60,277 nt of DNA from a virus, in IMG/VR virus record IMGVR_UViG_3300025128_008224, positions 1 through 60,277 of that record. One strand, given 5' to 3'. Of the stretch, positions 46,876 to 54,592 are shown piece by piece. The first letter of the stretch is position 1. Every line of letters starts with the position of its first letter. A program made the translations under genes and the position numbers. The notes under the pieces are model-generated. The model searched no databases and was not told the origin of the DNA. It saw only the letters and a list, made by a program, of their open reading frames with translations.

Positions 46876-48198
46876 TTATAATATTTTGGCTGCCAGGGTG
46901 GCCACTTTGCTTCGTTCGCCTTTTTGCAATGTAATGTGTCCCGCGAGGCCATATTCTTTAAATTTCTCTACTGCGTATGTAAGGCCGTTGGTTGTTTCAT
47001 CAATGTAGACATTATCAATTTGTTCCACATCTCCGGTTAAAACAATCTTTGTTCCTTCACCTACTCTAGTAATGATAGTCTTTAATTCGTGACTTGTTAA
47101 GTTTTGTGCTTCATCGATGATAATAAAAGCGTTGGAAATTGATCTACCTCTAATATATGTTAACGCCTCAATTTCAATTGTACCATCTTCTACGTACATG
47201 TCAAGCGTTGTTTTGTCGTTACCCATCAAAAACTTCAGGTTATCTTCCATTGGAGCCAACCATGGTGTCATCTTTTCTTCCATGGTTCCCGGGAGGAAGC
47301 CAATATCTTTACCCATTGGTTGAATTGGTCTAGATACCAACAATTGCTTATATTTATTATCGTGTGCGCCTTCTCCCAGAACTTGTTCTAAGCCGGCTGC
47401 GAGAGCCATTAGAGTTTTTCCTGATCCAGCTTTGCCAACCAATGTAACAATTGGTATATCTTGATTCATCAATAGGCTAAGTGCAAACGTTTGTTCTTTG
47501 TTTCTAGGGCGAACTCCCCATATTCCGTTCTTATATTCGCCTATCCTTTGAAGCGGGGTGTTATAAGCAACGAACCGGCTCAAAGCGGTCTTCTTTTCAT
47601 TTGAATTAGATACAAGCATCACAAATTGATTTGGTTGTACTTTGACCTCATCCGGGTCGAGAAACACATCGTTTTTCTCATAAAACCTATCTATCACCTC
47701 GTCATCTATCAAATGAGTTATAAATCCTGTGTAGATCGACTGAGAATCGTCTACTATTTGGCCGGCTATATAGTCCTCAGAAAGCAAGCCGAGGGAATCA
47801 CATATTACGCGCATGTTGATGTCGCGGGAGACCACTATAACTTTTCTTTTGGGATTGGCTTCTTTTTCTGCTAGCGCAGTGCCTATGATTTGATTATCTG
47901 GTGTTGTTGCGTCTAGAGACTTGGGCAGTAAAGAACTGTCAAATGGTTTAACAGATAATATCCCCTTTCCTCTGCCTATTCGCACACCCTTGCTCAAACT
48001 TCCTTTGGCTCTGAGCAGATCAAGATAGCGGATAACATTTCTAGCGTTTAGACCTACGCCATCCTGTCTTTTTTTGTGATTGTCTATTTCTTCGAGTACT
48101 TTTAGCGGTAACACTATATCGTTGTTTTTGAATGATTTTATAGATGTGGCATCCGTTAGGCAGACGCTGGTATCTACAACATAGATTTTTTTAGTCAT
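46876..48198 (-). CDS. phoH: PIN-PhoH ATPase
   Basis: A 440-residue PhoH2-type protein. The N-terminal PIN domain starts YVVDTSVCL (Asp9) with VVSRDINMR at about 122-130. The C-terminal PhoH ATPase has Walker A GKAGSGKT (255-262) and Walker B FIIIDEAQN (359-367). PhoH is common in marine and T4-like phages; PIN-PhoH2 proteins act as RNA helicase-RNases in bacteria. Its role in infection is not established. No close ribosome-binding site is strong; GGATAGAGA precedes ATG. Confidence 0.93.
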   Translation of the reverse strand: MTKKIYVVDTSVCLTDATSIKSFKNNDIVLPLKVLEEIDNHKKRQDGVGLNARNVIRYLDLLRAKGSLSKGVRIGRGKGILSVKPFDSSLLPKSLDATTPDNQIIGTALAEKEANPKRKVIVVSRDINMRVICDSLGLLSEDYIAGQIVDDSQSIYTGFITHLIDDEVIDRFYEKNDVFLDPDEVKVQPNQFVMLVSNSNEKKTALSRFVAYNTPLQRIGEYKNGIWGVRPRNKEQTFALSLLMNQDIPIVTLVGKAGSGKTLMALAAGLEQVLGEGAHDNKYKQLLVSRPIQPMGKDIGFLPGTMEEKMTPWLAPMEDNLKFLMGNDKTTLDMYVEDGTIEIEALTYIRGRSISNAFIIIDEAQNLTSHELKTIITRVGEGTKIVLTGDVEQIDNVYIDETTNGLTYAVEKFKEYGLAGHITLQKGERSKVATLAAKIL

Positions 48199-48217
48199 TC
48201 TCTATCCGATAATGTAA

Positions 48218-48517
48218 TTATGGTTTTTCTTCTTTTTTGTCAGAGCTATTCTCTTTCTTCGTGCTGTTATCGCCCCTCTCAATGACCTCAACTTCACCTG
48301 TCGGGATCCAATAGTAGCACGGCGCCGATGAGGTTTCGTGGTTGCGGAAGAAAGGGATTTCTTTTTCTGCATCGGGTGATGTTAAATATTGAGACTCTGG
48401 AGTTTGTTGTACACTTGTTGTTTCTACATCAATGACTTCGTGATTTAGCCCTGAAGTTACGCTAGCACAGCTCATGGATAGCAACAAAACAAATGTTAAC
48501 ATGGCAAAATATTTCAT
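48218..48517 (-). CDS. Small lipoprotein
   Basis: A 99-residue predicted lipoprotein: a Lys-containing hydrophobic signal (MKYFAMLTFVLLL) and lipobox SMSCA, with Cys17 as the lipidation site. The mature part is polar, ends Lys/Glu-rich, and contains APCYYWIPTGEVEV. An AAGGA site precedes ATG. A late-promoter-like octamer at 48608-48615 points at it. No family recognised. Confidence 0.8.
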   Translation of the reverse strand: MKYFAMLTFVLLLSMSCASVTSGLNHEVIDVETTSVQQTPESQYLTSPDAEKEIPFFRNHETSSAPCYYWIPTGEVEVIERGDNSTKKENSSDKKEEKP

Positions 48518-48573
48518 TTTTTTTCCTTAAATAAGACTTGGGTTAAATGTCCTTTCGGTTCGAATTTCTTACT

Positions 48574-48581
48574 TATAAATA
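48574..48581 (+). promoter_or_regulatory. T4-late-type promoter element (TATAAATA), plus direction
   Basis: TATAAATAG lies 62 bases before the GTG start of the only plus-strand gene. It equals the T4 late -10 box recognised by gp55-type factors, one of which is encoded at 24.2-24.9 kb. Confidence 0.55.
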
Positions 48582-48607
48582 GAGTTTCTTTTTGAAACTG
48601 ACCTAGT

Positions 48608-48615
48608 TATTTATA
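48608..48615 (-). promoter_or_regulatory. T4-late-type promoter element (TATAAATA), minus direction
   Basis: On the minus strand the octamer TATAAATA (followed by AC) sits 91 bases before the lipoprotein start. It faces the plus-strand element at 48574-48581, so the two transcripts would overlap at their 5' ends by about 10-20 bases. Confidence 0.5.
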
Positions 48616-48642
48616 GATAATCAATATATATGAGGGCTTTAA

Positions 48643-49434
48643 GTGTTTAAAAAGTTATTTTTTGTTGCCTTTTTGTTGGTTTTTGCAGTATTAACCAACT
48701 CATGTGCAACGTCGCATAGAAACAGTCAACAAAAAATACTGCCTAGAGAATCCTTTGTAAAAATCCACAAACTATTAACAGTGTATATTTGTTCAGAAGA
48801 GGACAAAACATGCCAGAAAGGATCATTTGTTTCTTCGGCGTCCGGTGCTGTGACAACCAATGGAGTCGATGGATCCTACGTTTTGACCGCAGAACATGTT
48901 TGTGATGAATCTTACTTGAAACAATTCGCCGAAGAGGTCAATGCAACAAAATATGAATTAGAGTTCAAAGTCATTGATATTGATGGTAATAGATATGATA
49001 TAGAAATTGTGGCAGAAGATGCCGGTAGCGATATATGTCTGCTTTGGGTTCAAGACCTACACAAAAAATCAATACAGTTTTCCCCAAAAGAGCCAACGCC
49101 GGGGGATCGTCTCTATAATGTTGCAGCACCTCTTGGCATTTTTGCACCAAATATGATTCCTATACAAGAAGGTTTTTACAACGGCTATCATAAAGATATG
49201 GCGTTTTATTCAATTCCTGCTGCTGGGGGTAGTTCCGGGAGTCCGGTTCTCAACCACAAGGGAGAACTAGTGGGGATGATTCACTCAACGTACACAAGAT
49301 TCCACCATGTGTCTCTTGGCCCTACTTATGATAATCTTAAGAAATTTCTACAAAAAGAGACCAAGAGACACTCTGCGCAACATGCGATTGATGTTTACAT
49401 CAGAGTCTTGGTGGGAATGCGGGATAGCAAGTAA
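48643..49434 (+). CDS. Trypsin-like serine protease, lipoprotein
   Basis: The only plus-strand gene here. It encodes 263 residues: a signal peptide with lipobox ending at Cys21 (LTNSCA), then a chymotrypsin-fold protease with catalytic His85 (TAEHV), Asp130 (SDICLL) and Ser198 (GGSSGSPV). It is probably anchored in the outer membrane or periplasmic face. The start is GTG behind GAGGG. Its stop and that of the next gene converge 2 bases apart. A phage-encoded surface protease could serve superinfection exclusion or envelope remodelling; this is inference. Confidence 0.88.
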   Translation: MFKKLFFVAFLLVFAVLTNSCATSHRNSQQKILPRESFVKIHKLLTVYICSEEDKTCQKGSFVSSASGAVTTNGVDGSYVLTAEHVCDESYLKQFAEEVNATKYELEFKVIDIDGNRYDIEIVAEDAGSDICLLWVQDLHKKSIQFSPKEPTPGDRLYNVAAPLGIFAPNMIPIQEGFYNGYHKDMAFYSIPAAGGSSGSPVLNHKGELVGMIHSTYTRFHHVSLGPTYDNLKKFLQKETKRHSAQHAIDVYIRVLVGMRDSK

Positions 49435-49436
49435 TC

Positions 49437-49898
49437 CTATTCGTGGTACTCGTCAATCGAATTAAACACAAACGGCCAATTCACAACACAAGTCCCTGGT
49501 GTCGAAGGTGCCTCAAACCCAATATTTTGAAGCGTGCGAACAACACATTGCTCGACCGCGGTATTGTTCAAGGTTGAACCAGTGACCTTAGCGGATGAAA
49601 CCTTTCCACCAGTTGAAATGGTGAACTGTGTGTCAATTCGACCTGCAAGATTCGGATTTTCAACTAGCTGCTTCTCATAGCAGACCTGAAGCTCCAAGCT
49701 AACAGAATTCACCTTGGAACGAATGTCGCTCTGTGAACAACGAAGGGGTGATAAGGTGGCATCTGCATCCGGAGTAACAGACGTGGTTGTCTTTGTGTTA
49801 TCAGCAGTTGCTGACGAATCCGTGGTGTTTGATGCCGTGCTATTACAGCCCATGGCAATAAGTGAAATAATAAAAATATTTGCAATAATGTTCTTCAT
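49437..49898 (-). CDS. AgmX/PglI C-terminal-domain-like lipoprotein
   Basis: A 153-residue lipoprotein (signal peptide, lipobox AMGCNS with Cys18) with a Thr/Ser/Ala-rich linker and a C-terminal domain: SDIRSKVNSVSLELQVCYEK, then NPNLAGRIDTQFTIS, GGKVSSAKV, VEQCVVRTLQNIGFEAP. This conserved Cys pair and beta pattern match the AgmX/PglI (TonB-like) C-terminal family of myxobacteria and relatives. AAGGAG lies 7 bases before ATG. It looks host-derived and hints at a deltaproteobacterial host. Confidence 0.8.
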   Translation of the reverse strand: MKNIIANIFIISLIAMGCNSTASNTTDSSATADNTKTTTSVTPDADATLSPLRCSQSDIRSKVNSVSLELQVCYEKQLVENPNLAGRIDTQFTISTGGKVSSAKVTGSTLNNTAVEQCVVRTLQNIGFEAPSTPGTCVVNWPFVFNSIDEYHE

Positions 49899-49997
49899 TT
49901 TCTTCTCCTTTCTTTGTTTTGTTTTGATAAAAAACGATGCAATTTGTAAACAACTAATCTATTATATAAACCCTCCAATGTTAAGCTTTATTTTTAG

Positions 49998-50080
49998 TGC
50001 CTCCTCCCGGAGTCGAACCGGGATGCCTGGAAGGCAACAGATTTTAAGTCTGTCGTGTCTACCTATTCCACCAAGGAGGC
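49998..50080 (-). tRNA. tRNA-Leu (anticodon UAA)
   Basis: About 83 bases with a long variable arm as expected for Leu. The acceptor GCCTCCT pairs with AGGAGGC, the anticodon stem ACAGA/TCTGT encloses CTTAAAA (anticodon UAA, codon UUA), and the T-arm is CCCGG-TTCGACT-CCGGG. CCA is not encoded (the genome reads CTA after the discriminator A). Confidence 0.9.
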
Positions 50081-50083
50081 TAA

Positions 50084-50461
50084 TTAGACGTTGAGATTGT
50101 ATGGGTTGGCGTCTCTTCTTCTCCATATGATTAATCCAAGTATCGTCTCCACTCTAGATAAGTAATCCGAACAACGAGCTACTGTGTTATCTGAGCTTCT
50201 ATTACCATTATGAATCAAATCGTTGCAAAAGTCAACAACTTTTTTCCTTATTTCTGCATTTGTTAGTTCTGTTTTTCTTGTGGAGGGATATGTGCTTCTT
50301 TTAACTCTAACAATTCCTTCTTCCTTTGTTAGCAGCTTTATGAACAGAGTTCTGTCGGTGTTATTATAATCAACATGAATAACCATCCAGTTAGGATCAC
50401 ATATGAATCTCATCGGGAAACGTCTTTGCTTCGTTTTTCCTCTTCCTCGATAAGATGGCAT
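50084..50461 (-). CDS. Hypothetical basic protein
   Basis: A 125-residue basic protein (MPSYRGRGKTKQRRF...). The middle has WMVIHVDYNNTDRTLF and the C-terminal part SRVETILGLIIWRRRDA. No family recognised. Its basic N-terminus would fit nucleic-acid binding. It starts at ATG with GGAG 9 bases upstream and is followed 3 bases later by tRNA-Leu. Confidence 0.72.
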   Translation of the reverse strand: MPSYRGRGKTKQRRFPMRFICDPNWMVIHVDYNNTDRTLFIKLLTKEEGIVRVKRSTYPSTRKTELTNAEIRKKVVDFCNDLIHNGNRSSDNTVARCSDYLSRVETILGLIIWRRRDANPYNLNV

Positions 50462-50529
50462 GCATTGGGTCTCCTATATTATAATTAATTTCTCACTAGC
50501 TATTTTTCAAAAGAAAAAGAAAAAAGATA

Positions 50530-50606
<77 letters not shown>

Positions 50607-50611
50607 GTTTT

Positions 50612-50812
50612 TTAAAGATATTGCCATCTAGAGATCTTGCCCAATTCTTTGATGGCATGAACTCTGTATTTACCGGGGTTTGATTTATTCTGTACAACGT
50701 AGGCATGGGATGCCGCTTCGGCAAAGCTAAGTTTGAAGACACTTACTGTTTTCAGATCTCCAGTATCATTATTTACTAGGTCGATTTGATATCTACGAGA
50801 GTTACTGTTCAT
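50612..50812 (-). CDS. Small hypothetical protein
   Basis: A 66-residue basic protein, with FKLSFAEAASHAYVVQNK and GKYRVHAIKELGK. It overlaps the previous gene by 11 bases and ends 5 bases before tRNA-Arg. The ribosome-binding site is weak (AAGAAGA). The pattern of a short beta-alpha-beta segment resembles its upstream neighbour (FASFEEADQFRN and KVRCYS), so the pair may be related. Function unknown. Confidence 0.7.
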   Translation of the reverse strand: MNSNSRRYQIDLVNNDTGDLKTVSVFKLSFAEAASHAYVVQNKSNPGKYRVHAIKELGKISRWQYL

Positions 50813-51050
50813 TCTTCTTACCTTTCTTTTTACCTTTCTTCGCCTTCGGGGGGGCTAAGGCGGGGTTGGGGCGACCCTTTACTGCGAAGCAATCTGAATA
50901 ACAGCGCACTTTAACTTGCTTATCGGGGTTTTCAGAAATGTGATTGTTACGAAATTGATCTGCCTCTTCAAACGAAGCAAACTTTTTGATGATCTTCCAA
51001 GGGGGGCCTGCGGGGATGACCACTTTCTCTTCATTATTTTGATTTTCCAA
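50802..51050 (-). CDS. Small hypothetical protein with Lys-rich tail
   Basis: About 82 residues. The frame opens at TTG 51062, but GGAGG lies inside that first codon's neighbourhood, so TTG 51050 (5 bases after the site) is the better start. It has IIKKFASFEEADQFRNN and a KVRCYSDCFAV segment with two Cys, then a Lys/Gly tail with basic residues. A promoter at 51076-51104 lies directly upstream. Confidence 0.7.
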   Translation of the reverse strand: MENQNNEEKVVIPAGPPWKIIKKFASFEEADQFRNNHISENPDKQVKVRCYSDCFAVKGRPNPALAPPKAKKGKKKGKKNEQ

Positions 51051-51075
51051 CTTATCCTCCAATGAATATAGTAAT

Positions 51076-51104
51076 ACTATACATTCATTTTAGCGGATAG
51101 TCAA
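51076..51104 (-). promoter_or_regulatory. Sigma70-type promoter overlapping the end of the tubulin gene
   Basis: Minus-strand TTGACT (51104-51099), 17 bases, TATAGT (51081-51076). It overlaps the tubulin stop codon at 51090-51092. It should start transcription near 51069 and serve the two small proteins and tRNA-Arg. Confidence 0.7.
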
Positions 51105-52244
51105 GAACTTTTTCAACTCTTCTAGTCTTTTCTGAGGAGGTTCGAGACCTCCGACAACTGTGTAAGCTACGAGTTTGTCTTTACCTGAGTCTTCGTAAAT
51201 TCCTCTATGGATGATTGCACCACCTGTCAAGGCAGCGAGGGTATCAAATCCATACTCAATGGAGTCCATGAGGCCGGGGATCTCTTCGTACTGCTTTGTT
51301 CCGCCGACAACGATGCTGGCAGCACCAGTAGCTGTAGTTAGATCAAAGCCACTAGCCAAAAGAGTCTTTCCTAGGTTTCTCTTGAGCGCAGATGAAATTG
51401 AAGTTTCGTCTTCGATGTTCTTTACAGATGTAGCTCCGAAGATCATACACCCCTTTGATTTCATTATAGTATTATAATCGGCTGGATCGAAGGCAGTGTA
51501 GTTTGAGTTCTTTGTCGATAAAAGATTGAAGACGTGAAAGAGGCCGGCGACTGTGCTGTTCAGAGTGGGCCAAAACTGCTTGACAGTAAGCTGTGGATAT
51601 AGCTTTCTGATTTTGTCGTTATCGACGATGATGAGGGGGGCATAATCCCCATTCTCAGCAGCTACACATAATTCTGTGATTCTATTATAGGCATTTTTGG
51701 CGACAACCGGAGATGCGACTTCGCCAGTTGTGGGAAGTGAAGCAACAACGCCCACTCGCTCGCTAGCGTCATCTTTACCAACATAAGTGAAATAGCGCTT
51801 TGCTGTGTCAATTAACGTCTGTACAGAGCCGCCTCCGGTTCCGCCGGCTACTCCAACACAAACAAGGATTCTATCAATGTTCTCTCCAAAGATTTGACGC
51901 ATCTTGTTGAATATTTCAGGATTCTGTGCTTCATATGCTTGTCTAGCTCTCTCTTGATTTTTGCCTGCTCCATCCTCGCCAAAGTGATTTACGAAGAACT
52001 TATGTTCTTCTGGCAATTCAAGTAGAGCCAAATCGGACTTTGCTGTGTTAAATGCAATTGTTTTCTTATATCCCAAGTCGTAGAAGGCCTTTGCAATTCT
52101 ACCTCCGCCCTGGCCTGAACCGATAATGGCATAAGTAAGTGCTCCACCGCTTTCATCCTCAACGGAATCCTTCTTTTCGTTATCAATGGCATCCGGATCG
52201 AAATCCTCAATATCCAAAGTTGGTATGTTTAGGTCAATTGACAT
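51090..52244 (-). CDS. FtsZ/tubulin-superfamily GTPase
   Basis: A 384-residue protein with a complete FtsZ/tubulin GTPase core. The N-terminal nucleotide loop IIGSGQGGGRI is at 40-50, the tubulin signature AGGTGGGS at 133-140, and the T7 catalytic loop FDPADYNTIM at 252-261 keeps both acidic residues, so it should hydrolyse GTP on polymerising. A 35-residue acidic N-terminal tail precedes the core. AGGAG precedes ATG. Phage tubulins such as PhuZ form spindles or segregate DNA, but their T7 and C-terminal features differ; this one looks closer to FtsZ. Filament function is inferred. Confidence 0.92.
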   Translation of the reverse strand: MSIDLNIPTLDIEDFDPDAIDNEKKDSVEDESGGALTYAIIGSGQGGGRIAKAFYDLGYKKTIAFNTAKSDLALLELPEEHKFFVNHFGEDGAGKNQERARQAYEAQNPEIFNKMRQIFGENIDRILVCVGVAGGTGGGSVQTLIDTAKRYFTYVGKDDASERVGVVASLPTTGEVASPVVAKNAYNRITELCVAAENGDYAPLIIVDNDKIRKLYPQLTVKQFWPTLNSTVAGLFHVFNLLSTKNSNYTAFDPADYNTIMKSKGCMIFGATSVKNIEDETSISSALKRNLGKTLLASGFDLTTATGAASIVVGGTKQYEEIPGLMDSIEYGFDTLAALTGGAIIHRGIYEDSGKDKLVAYTVVGGLEPPQKRLEELKKFLTIR

Positions 52245-52296
52245 CTTATTCTCCTGTTTTATGCGTTAAAAGTCACTATAAGTAGTATGTTTTCAA

Positions 52297-52608
52297 TCAT
52301 TCGTCATCGTCGTCATCATTTTCGCCGGTATACCATGCACACTGTTCTGGGCGTTCGACGAGTAATCCAAGATTCCAACGTGGGTTAACTTCTTTTTGAA
52401 TTCTTTTGGCAATATGCTTCACAATCTCGTGTGTAACTCTAACTTTTGTATTTCTATTTTCTTTAAGGAATATAGTTTTAACATCTGGGGAATAGTGGTG
52501 GTATTGTACGTCGATATCCTCTTCCATATAAAGTTTGTCGCACTCTTCCTTACAAATCTTTTTTACCTTTTTTAACATTTGCTTAATCTCGGTTTTCTTA
52601 TTAGCCAT
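52297..52608 (-). CDS. Small hypothetical protein with acidic tail
   Basis: A 103-residue protein, basic N-terminal (KQMLKKVKKICKEECDKLY) and very acidic C-terminal (NDDDDDE). The middle has VRVTHEIVKHIAKRIQ. No family recognised. It starts 10 bases after its upstream neighbour's stop, and 52 bases separate it from the tubulin gene. Confidence 0.72.
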   Translation of the reverse strand: MANKKTEIKQMLKKVKKICKEECDKLYMEEDIDVQYHHYSPDVKTIFLKENRNTKVRVTHEIVKHIAKRIQKEVNPRWNLGLLVERPEQCAWYTGENDDDDDE

Positions 52609-52617
52609 CGTTTTCCA

Positions 52618-53088
52618 TCACTTTGAGTGTTTATCAGCAATTGATGCTGCGGCGAAAGCGTATGGTTTTATCTTACATTCGAAGCCCGAGCCTTTTATAT
52701 ACCCAACCAACATTTTAGCCAAATGACTGGTTCCTTCTTCTTTTTCTGTGTTACTTATGTCCAAATGTAGTTCCAACTTTGCCCAGGAGCATTTGTCGAC
52801 AACCTTACGAGCTATGCCTATGGTTATCTCGGCTTCCTTTAACATTCTAACAGAAAGGCTGGGGAATTGTTTCTTGGAAATTTTGATTTTTTTAAAGAAA
52901 TACCTGCCGCCGGGCTGGTTATCTGCTCCATACAGACATATGGCCGTGGAGAGTACACAATCTTGTTTTTTAAAAAAGGAATCGCTGCCAATATATACCG
53001 TGCCGTTGATGAAGGAGTGTTCTTTAATTTGGTATATAATATCATCAAATTCTACTTCATCGCCGGCGCCGGTAAACCATTGAACCAT
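52618..53088 (-). CDS. YkuK-like (DUF458) RNase H-fold protein
   Basis: A 156-residue protein with GTVYIGSDSFF (first Asp), the central RMLKEAEITIGIARKV helix, LELHLDISNTEKEEGTS (second Asp), and KIKPYAFAAASIADKHSK at the C-terminus. These match the YkuK/DUF458 RNase H-like family, known from firmicutes and phages. Catalytic activity is unproven in the family. No clear ribosome-binding site precedes the ATG at 53088. A TATAAATAG element on the other strand fills the gap upstream. Confidence 0.82.
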   Translation of the reverse strand: MVQWFTGAGDEVEFDDIIYQIKEHSFINGTVYIGSDSFFKKQDCVLSTAICLYGADNQPGGRYFFKKIKISKKQFPSLSVRMLKEAEITIGIARKVVDKCSWAKLELHLDISNTEKEEGTSHLAKMLVGYIKGSGFECKIKPYAFAAASIADKHSK

Positions 53089-53107
53089 ACAGTATAAATA
53101 GTTTCAA

Positions 53108-53743
53108 CTAGTAAATGATTTCATCAACGAGACCATATTTAAGGCAAGTTTCTGCATCCCACCATAGGTCGTGTTTTAGAATCTCATTGAGTTTTTTAGC
53201 CGGGATTTTTGTACGCTCTTCGTAGATTTCTCTAATGCGCTTCATTAGAATCTCGCTATTCTTCATATCATCTTTTAACTCTTCGTATTTCCCCCACATA
53301 CCAGAAGAAAGCTGGTGGATTAACATATAAGCGTTTTTATTGATTTTTCTGTGGGCGCCCACGACGCTCATGATTGTCGCAGCAGAAGCAGCACAGCCAT
53401 CGATGATCGTGGTGATTGGAACCTTTGACTGAAGAATATAATCAACAGAAGAAAACCCTGCGAAAACGCTCCCCCCATATGAATTGATATGAAGGTTGAT
53501 CGGAATGCAGGGTTCAATGTTTAACGAATTTGAAATATTTGAATATTTGTTGGCAGCTTCTATAATCTTCTTGTTCAGAGTAAGATTGTTGGTCCTCTTG
53601 ACTTCTGCATAAAAGTAGATATCGTTGTTATAAACTTCTATTCTATCCTTTGAGTCGCTCCCTGCGTTGGCTTCATAATCATCATCGTCTTTCTTTTTAT
53701 CTTTTTTCTTGGCTTTCGAATACCAGATATCTATATCACTCAT
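53108..53743 (-). CDS. clpP: ClpP-like serine protease
   Basis: A 211-residue S14-family protease with the triad Ser120 (CAASAATIM), His143 (MLIHQL) and Asp192 (HDLWWDAE), and the NSYGGSVFAGF oxyanion region at 88-97. The N-terminal 30 residues are a Lys/Asp-rich extension. In phages ClpP-like proteins serve as host-type proteases or capsid-maturation proteases. It overlaps the nucleotidyltransferase gene by 8 bases. No Clp ATPase is visible in the window. Confidence 0.92.
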   Translation of the reverse strand: MSDIDIWYSKAKKKDKKKDDDDYEANAGSDSKDRIEVYNNDIYFYAEVKRTNNLTLNKKIIEAANKYSNISNSLNIEPCIPINLHINSYGGSVFAGFSSVDYILQSKVPITTIIDGCAASAATIMSVVGAHRKINKNAYMLIHQLSSGMWGKYEELKDDMKNSEILMKRIREIYEERTKIPAKKLNEILKHDLWWDAETCLKYGLVDEIIY

Positions 53744-54179
53744 CTATACTTCCTCGACTATCTTCCACTAATGTGCTGGAACTCTGGATTTTGATTCCTC
53801 CAACGCCCCAGACCAATTCAATATTTGTTTCTTCGGCTGTATATAATTCTGGTATATTATCCAGATTACGATCACCTCCGTTTCCAAATGCTATCTTTTC
53901 ATTTGGCCATTCGCTTCGGGCCCAATTCAAAAGTCCGCATGCGCTTCCGTCGCTATCATCAAAGTCAGTAGCTATGGATACCCCAGCTAACGACTCAACC
54001 ATTTCTTTGCGCTCTTCAAATGGCATGAAAATATAACCTTTCTTTCTCATCAGCCAGGCATCAGAATTGACGCCAATTACCAGCTTTTTCCCCAGGGTTG
54101 CCCCGTTGCGTATCATTCTAGCATGACCCACATGAAGAGGGTCGAATCCTCCACTTAAAAGCACTATATCATAAGACAT
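53736..54179 (-). CDS. Cytidylyltransferase-like nucleotidyltransferase
   Basis: A 147-residue nucleotidyltransferase. The HxGH motif is His16-Val-Gly-His19 in GGFDPLHVGHARM, and GGIKIQSSS near the C-terminus is the usual second motif (here following a VWGVGG strand). It resembles RfaE2/HldE-C and glycerol-phosphate cytidylyltransferases. Substrate unknown; it is well separated from the glycan cluster. Confidence 0.85.
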   Translation of the reverse strand: MSYDIVLLSGGFDPLHVGHARMIRNGATLGKKLVIGVNSDAWLMRKKGYIFMPFEERKEMVESLAGVSIATDFDDSDGSACGLLNWARSEWPNEKIAFGNGGDRNLDNIPELYTAEETNIELVWGVGGIKIQSSSTLVEDSRGSIDE

Positions 54180-54188
54180 GACTTACCC

Positions 54189-54314
54189 CTACAACCATGG
54201 AAGAAACCAGTCTGCTACGGAATAAATTGTAATATACAGCACTGTTTCTTTTCTAGTTGAACTTTGATTCCATTCGTAATTTGTTAACTTGTTCCAAGTA
54301 TCTTTTAATGACAT
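54189..54314 (-). CDS. 41-residue small membrane protein
   Basis: A short frame encoding a 41-residue peptide, behind AGGA 6 bases upstream. The N-terminal half is polar (SLKDTWNKLTNYEWNQ), the C-terminal half hydrophobic (VLYITIYSVADWFLPW), suggesting one membrane span. It fills most of the otherwise gene-free stretch 54180-54375. No family recognised; small membrane peptides in phages include holin- or exclusion-type proteins. Confidence 0.5.
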   Translation of the reverse strand: MSLKDTWNKLTNYEWNQSSTRKETVLYITIYSVADWFLPWL

Positions 54315-54332
54315 TTTATCCTCATCTCTCTA

Positions 54333-54346
54333 TAGACTATAGTCTA
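54333..54346. promoter_or_regulatory. Perfect 14-bp palindrome with possible promoter
   Basis: TAGACTATAGTCTA reads the same on both strands. On the minus strand its TATAGT could be a -10 box, 17 bases after a weak TTAAAA, before the 41-residue gene. A palindrome over a -10 box is typical of an operator. Confidence 0.45.
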
Positions 54347-54375
54347 CGGAGGTGAAACTTTTAAGCTTTATTTTA

Positions 54376-54582
54376 TCATTGATTGGTTTCTAATTTTTTG
54401 ATTCTTTTCGCCAAGTTCTGGATTTTCTTTTTCAATTGGTTAACCGGCTCGGAAGAATTACACTGAGCTATTTCTGACTCAAGAGAATCCAGTCTCAACT
54501 GAGTTGTGTAGTAAAAACCGCCTAGAGTTGTGGCGAATATTAAAAGCGTGATAAGCAACTTTATGTCTATTTTGAAATCCAT
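54376..54582 (-). CDS. Small membrane-anchored coiled-coil protein
   Basis: A 68-residue protein: a membrane span (IKLLITLLIFATTLGGFYYT, shown within residues 7-27) then a helical, coiled-coil-like C-terminal half (LRLDSLESEI, LKKKIQNLAKRIKKLE). One Cys. Possibly a spanin-like or membrane-associated partner. It lies 10 bases downstream of the tagged-protein operon. Confidence 0.7.
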   Translation of the reverse strand: MDFKIDIKLLITLLIFATTLGGFYYTTQLRLDSLESEIAQCNSSEPVNQLKKKIQNLAKRIKKLETNQ

Positions 54583-54592
54583 AATATATCTC

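Noticed and set aside
50462-50529. Sigma70 promoter before the 125-residue gene
   Set aside because: TTGAAA and TATAAT are present but 21 bases apart, outside the usual range.
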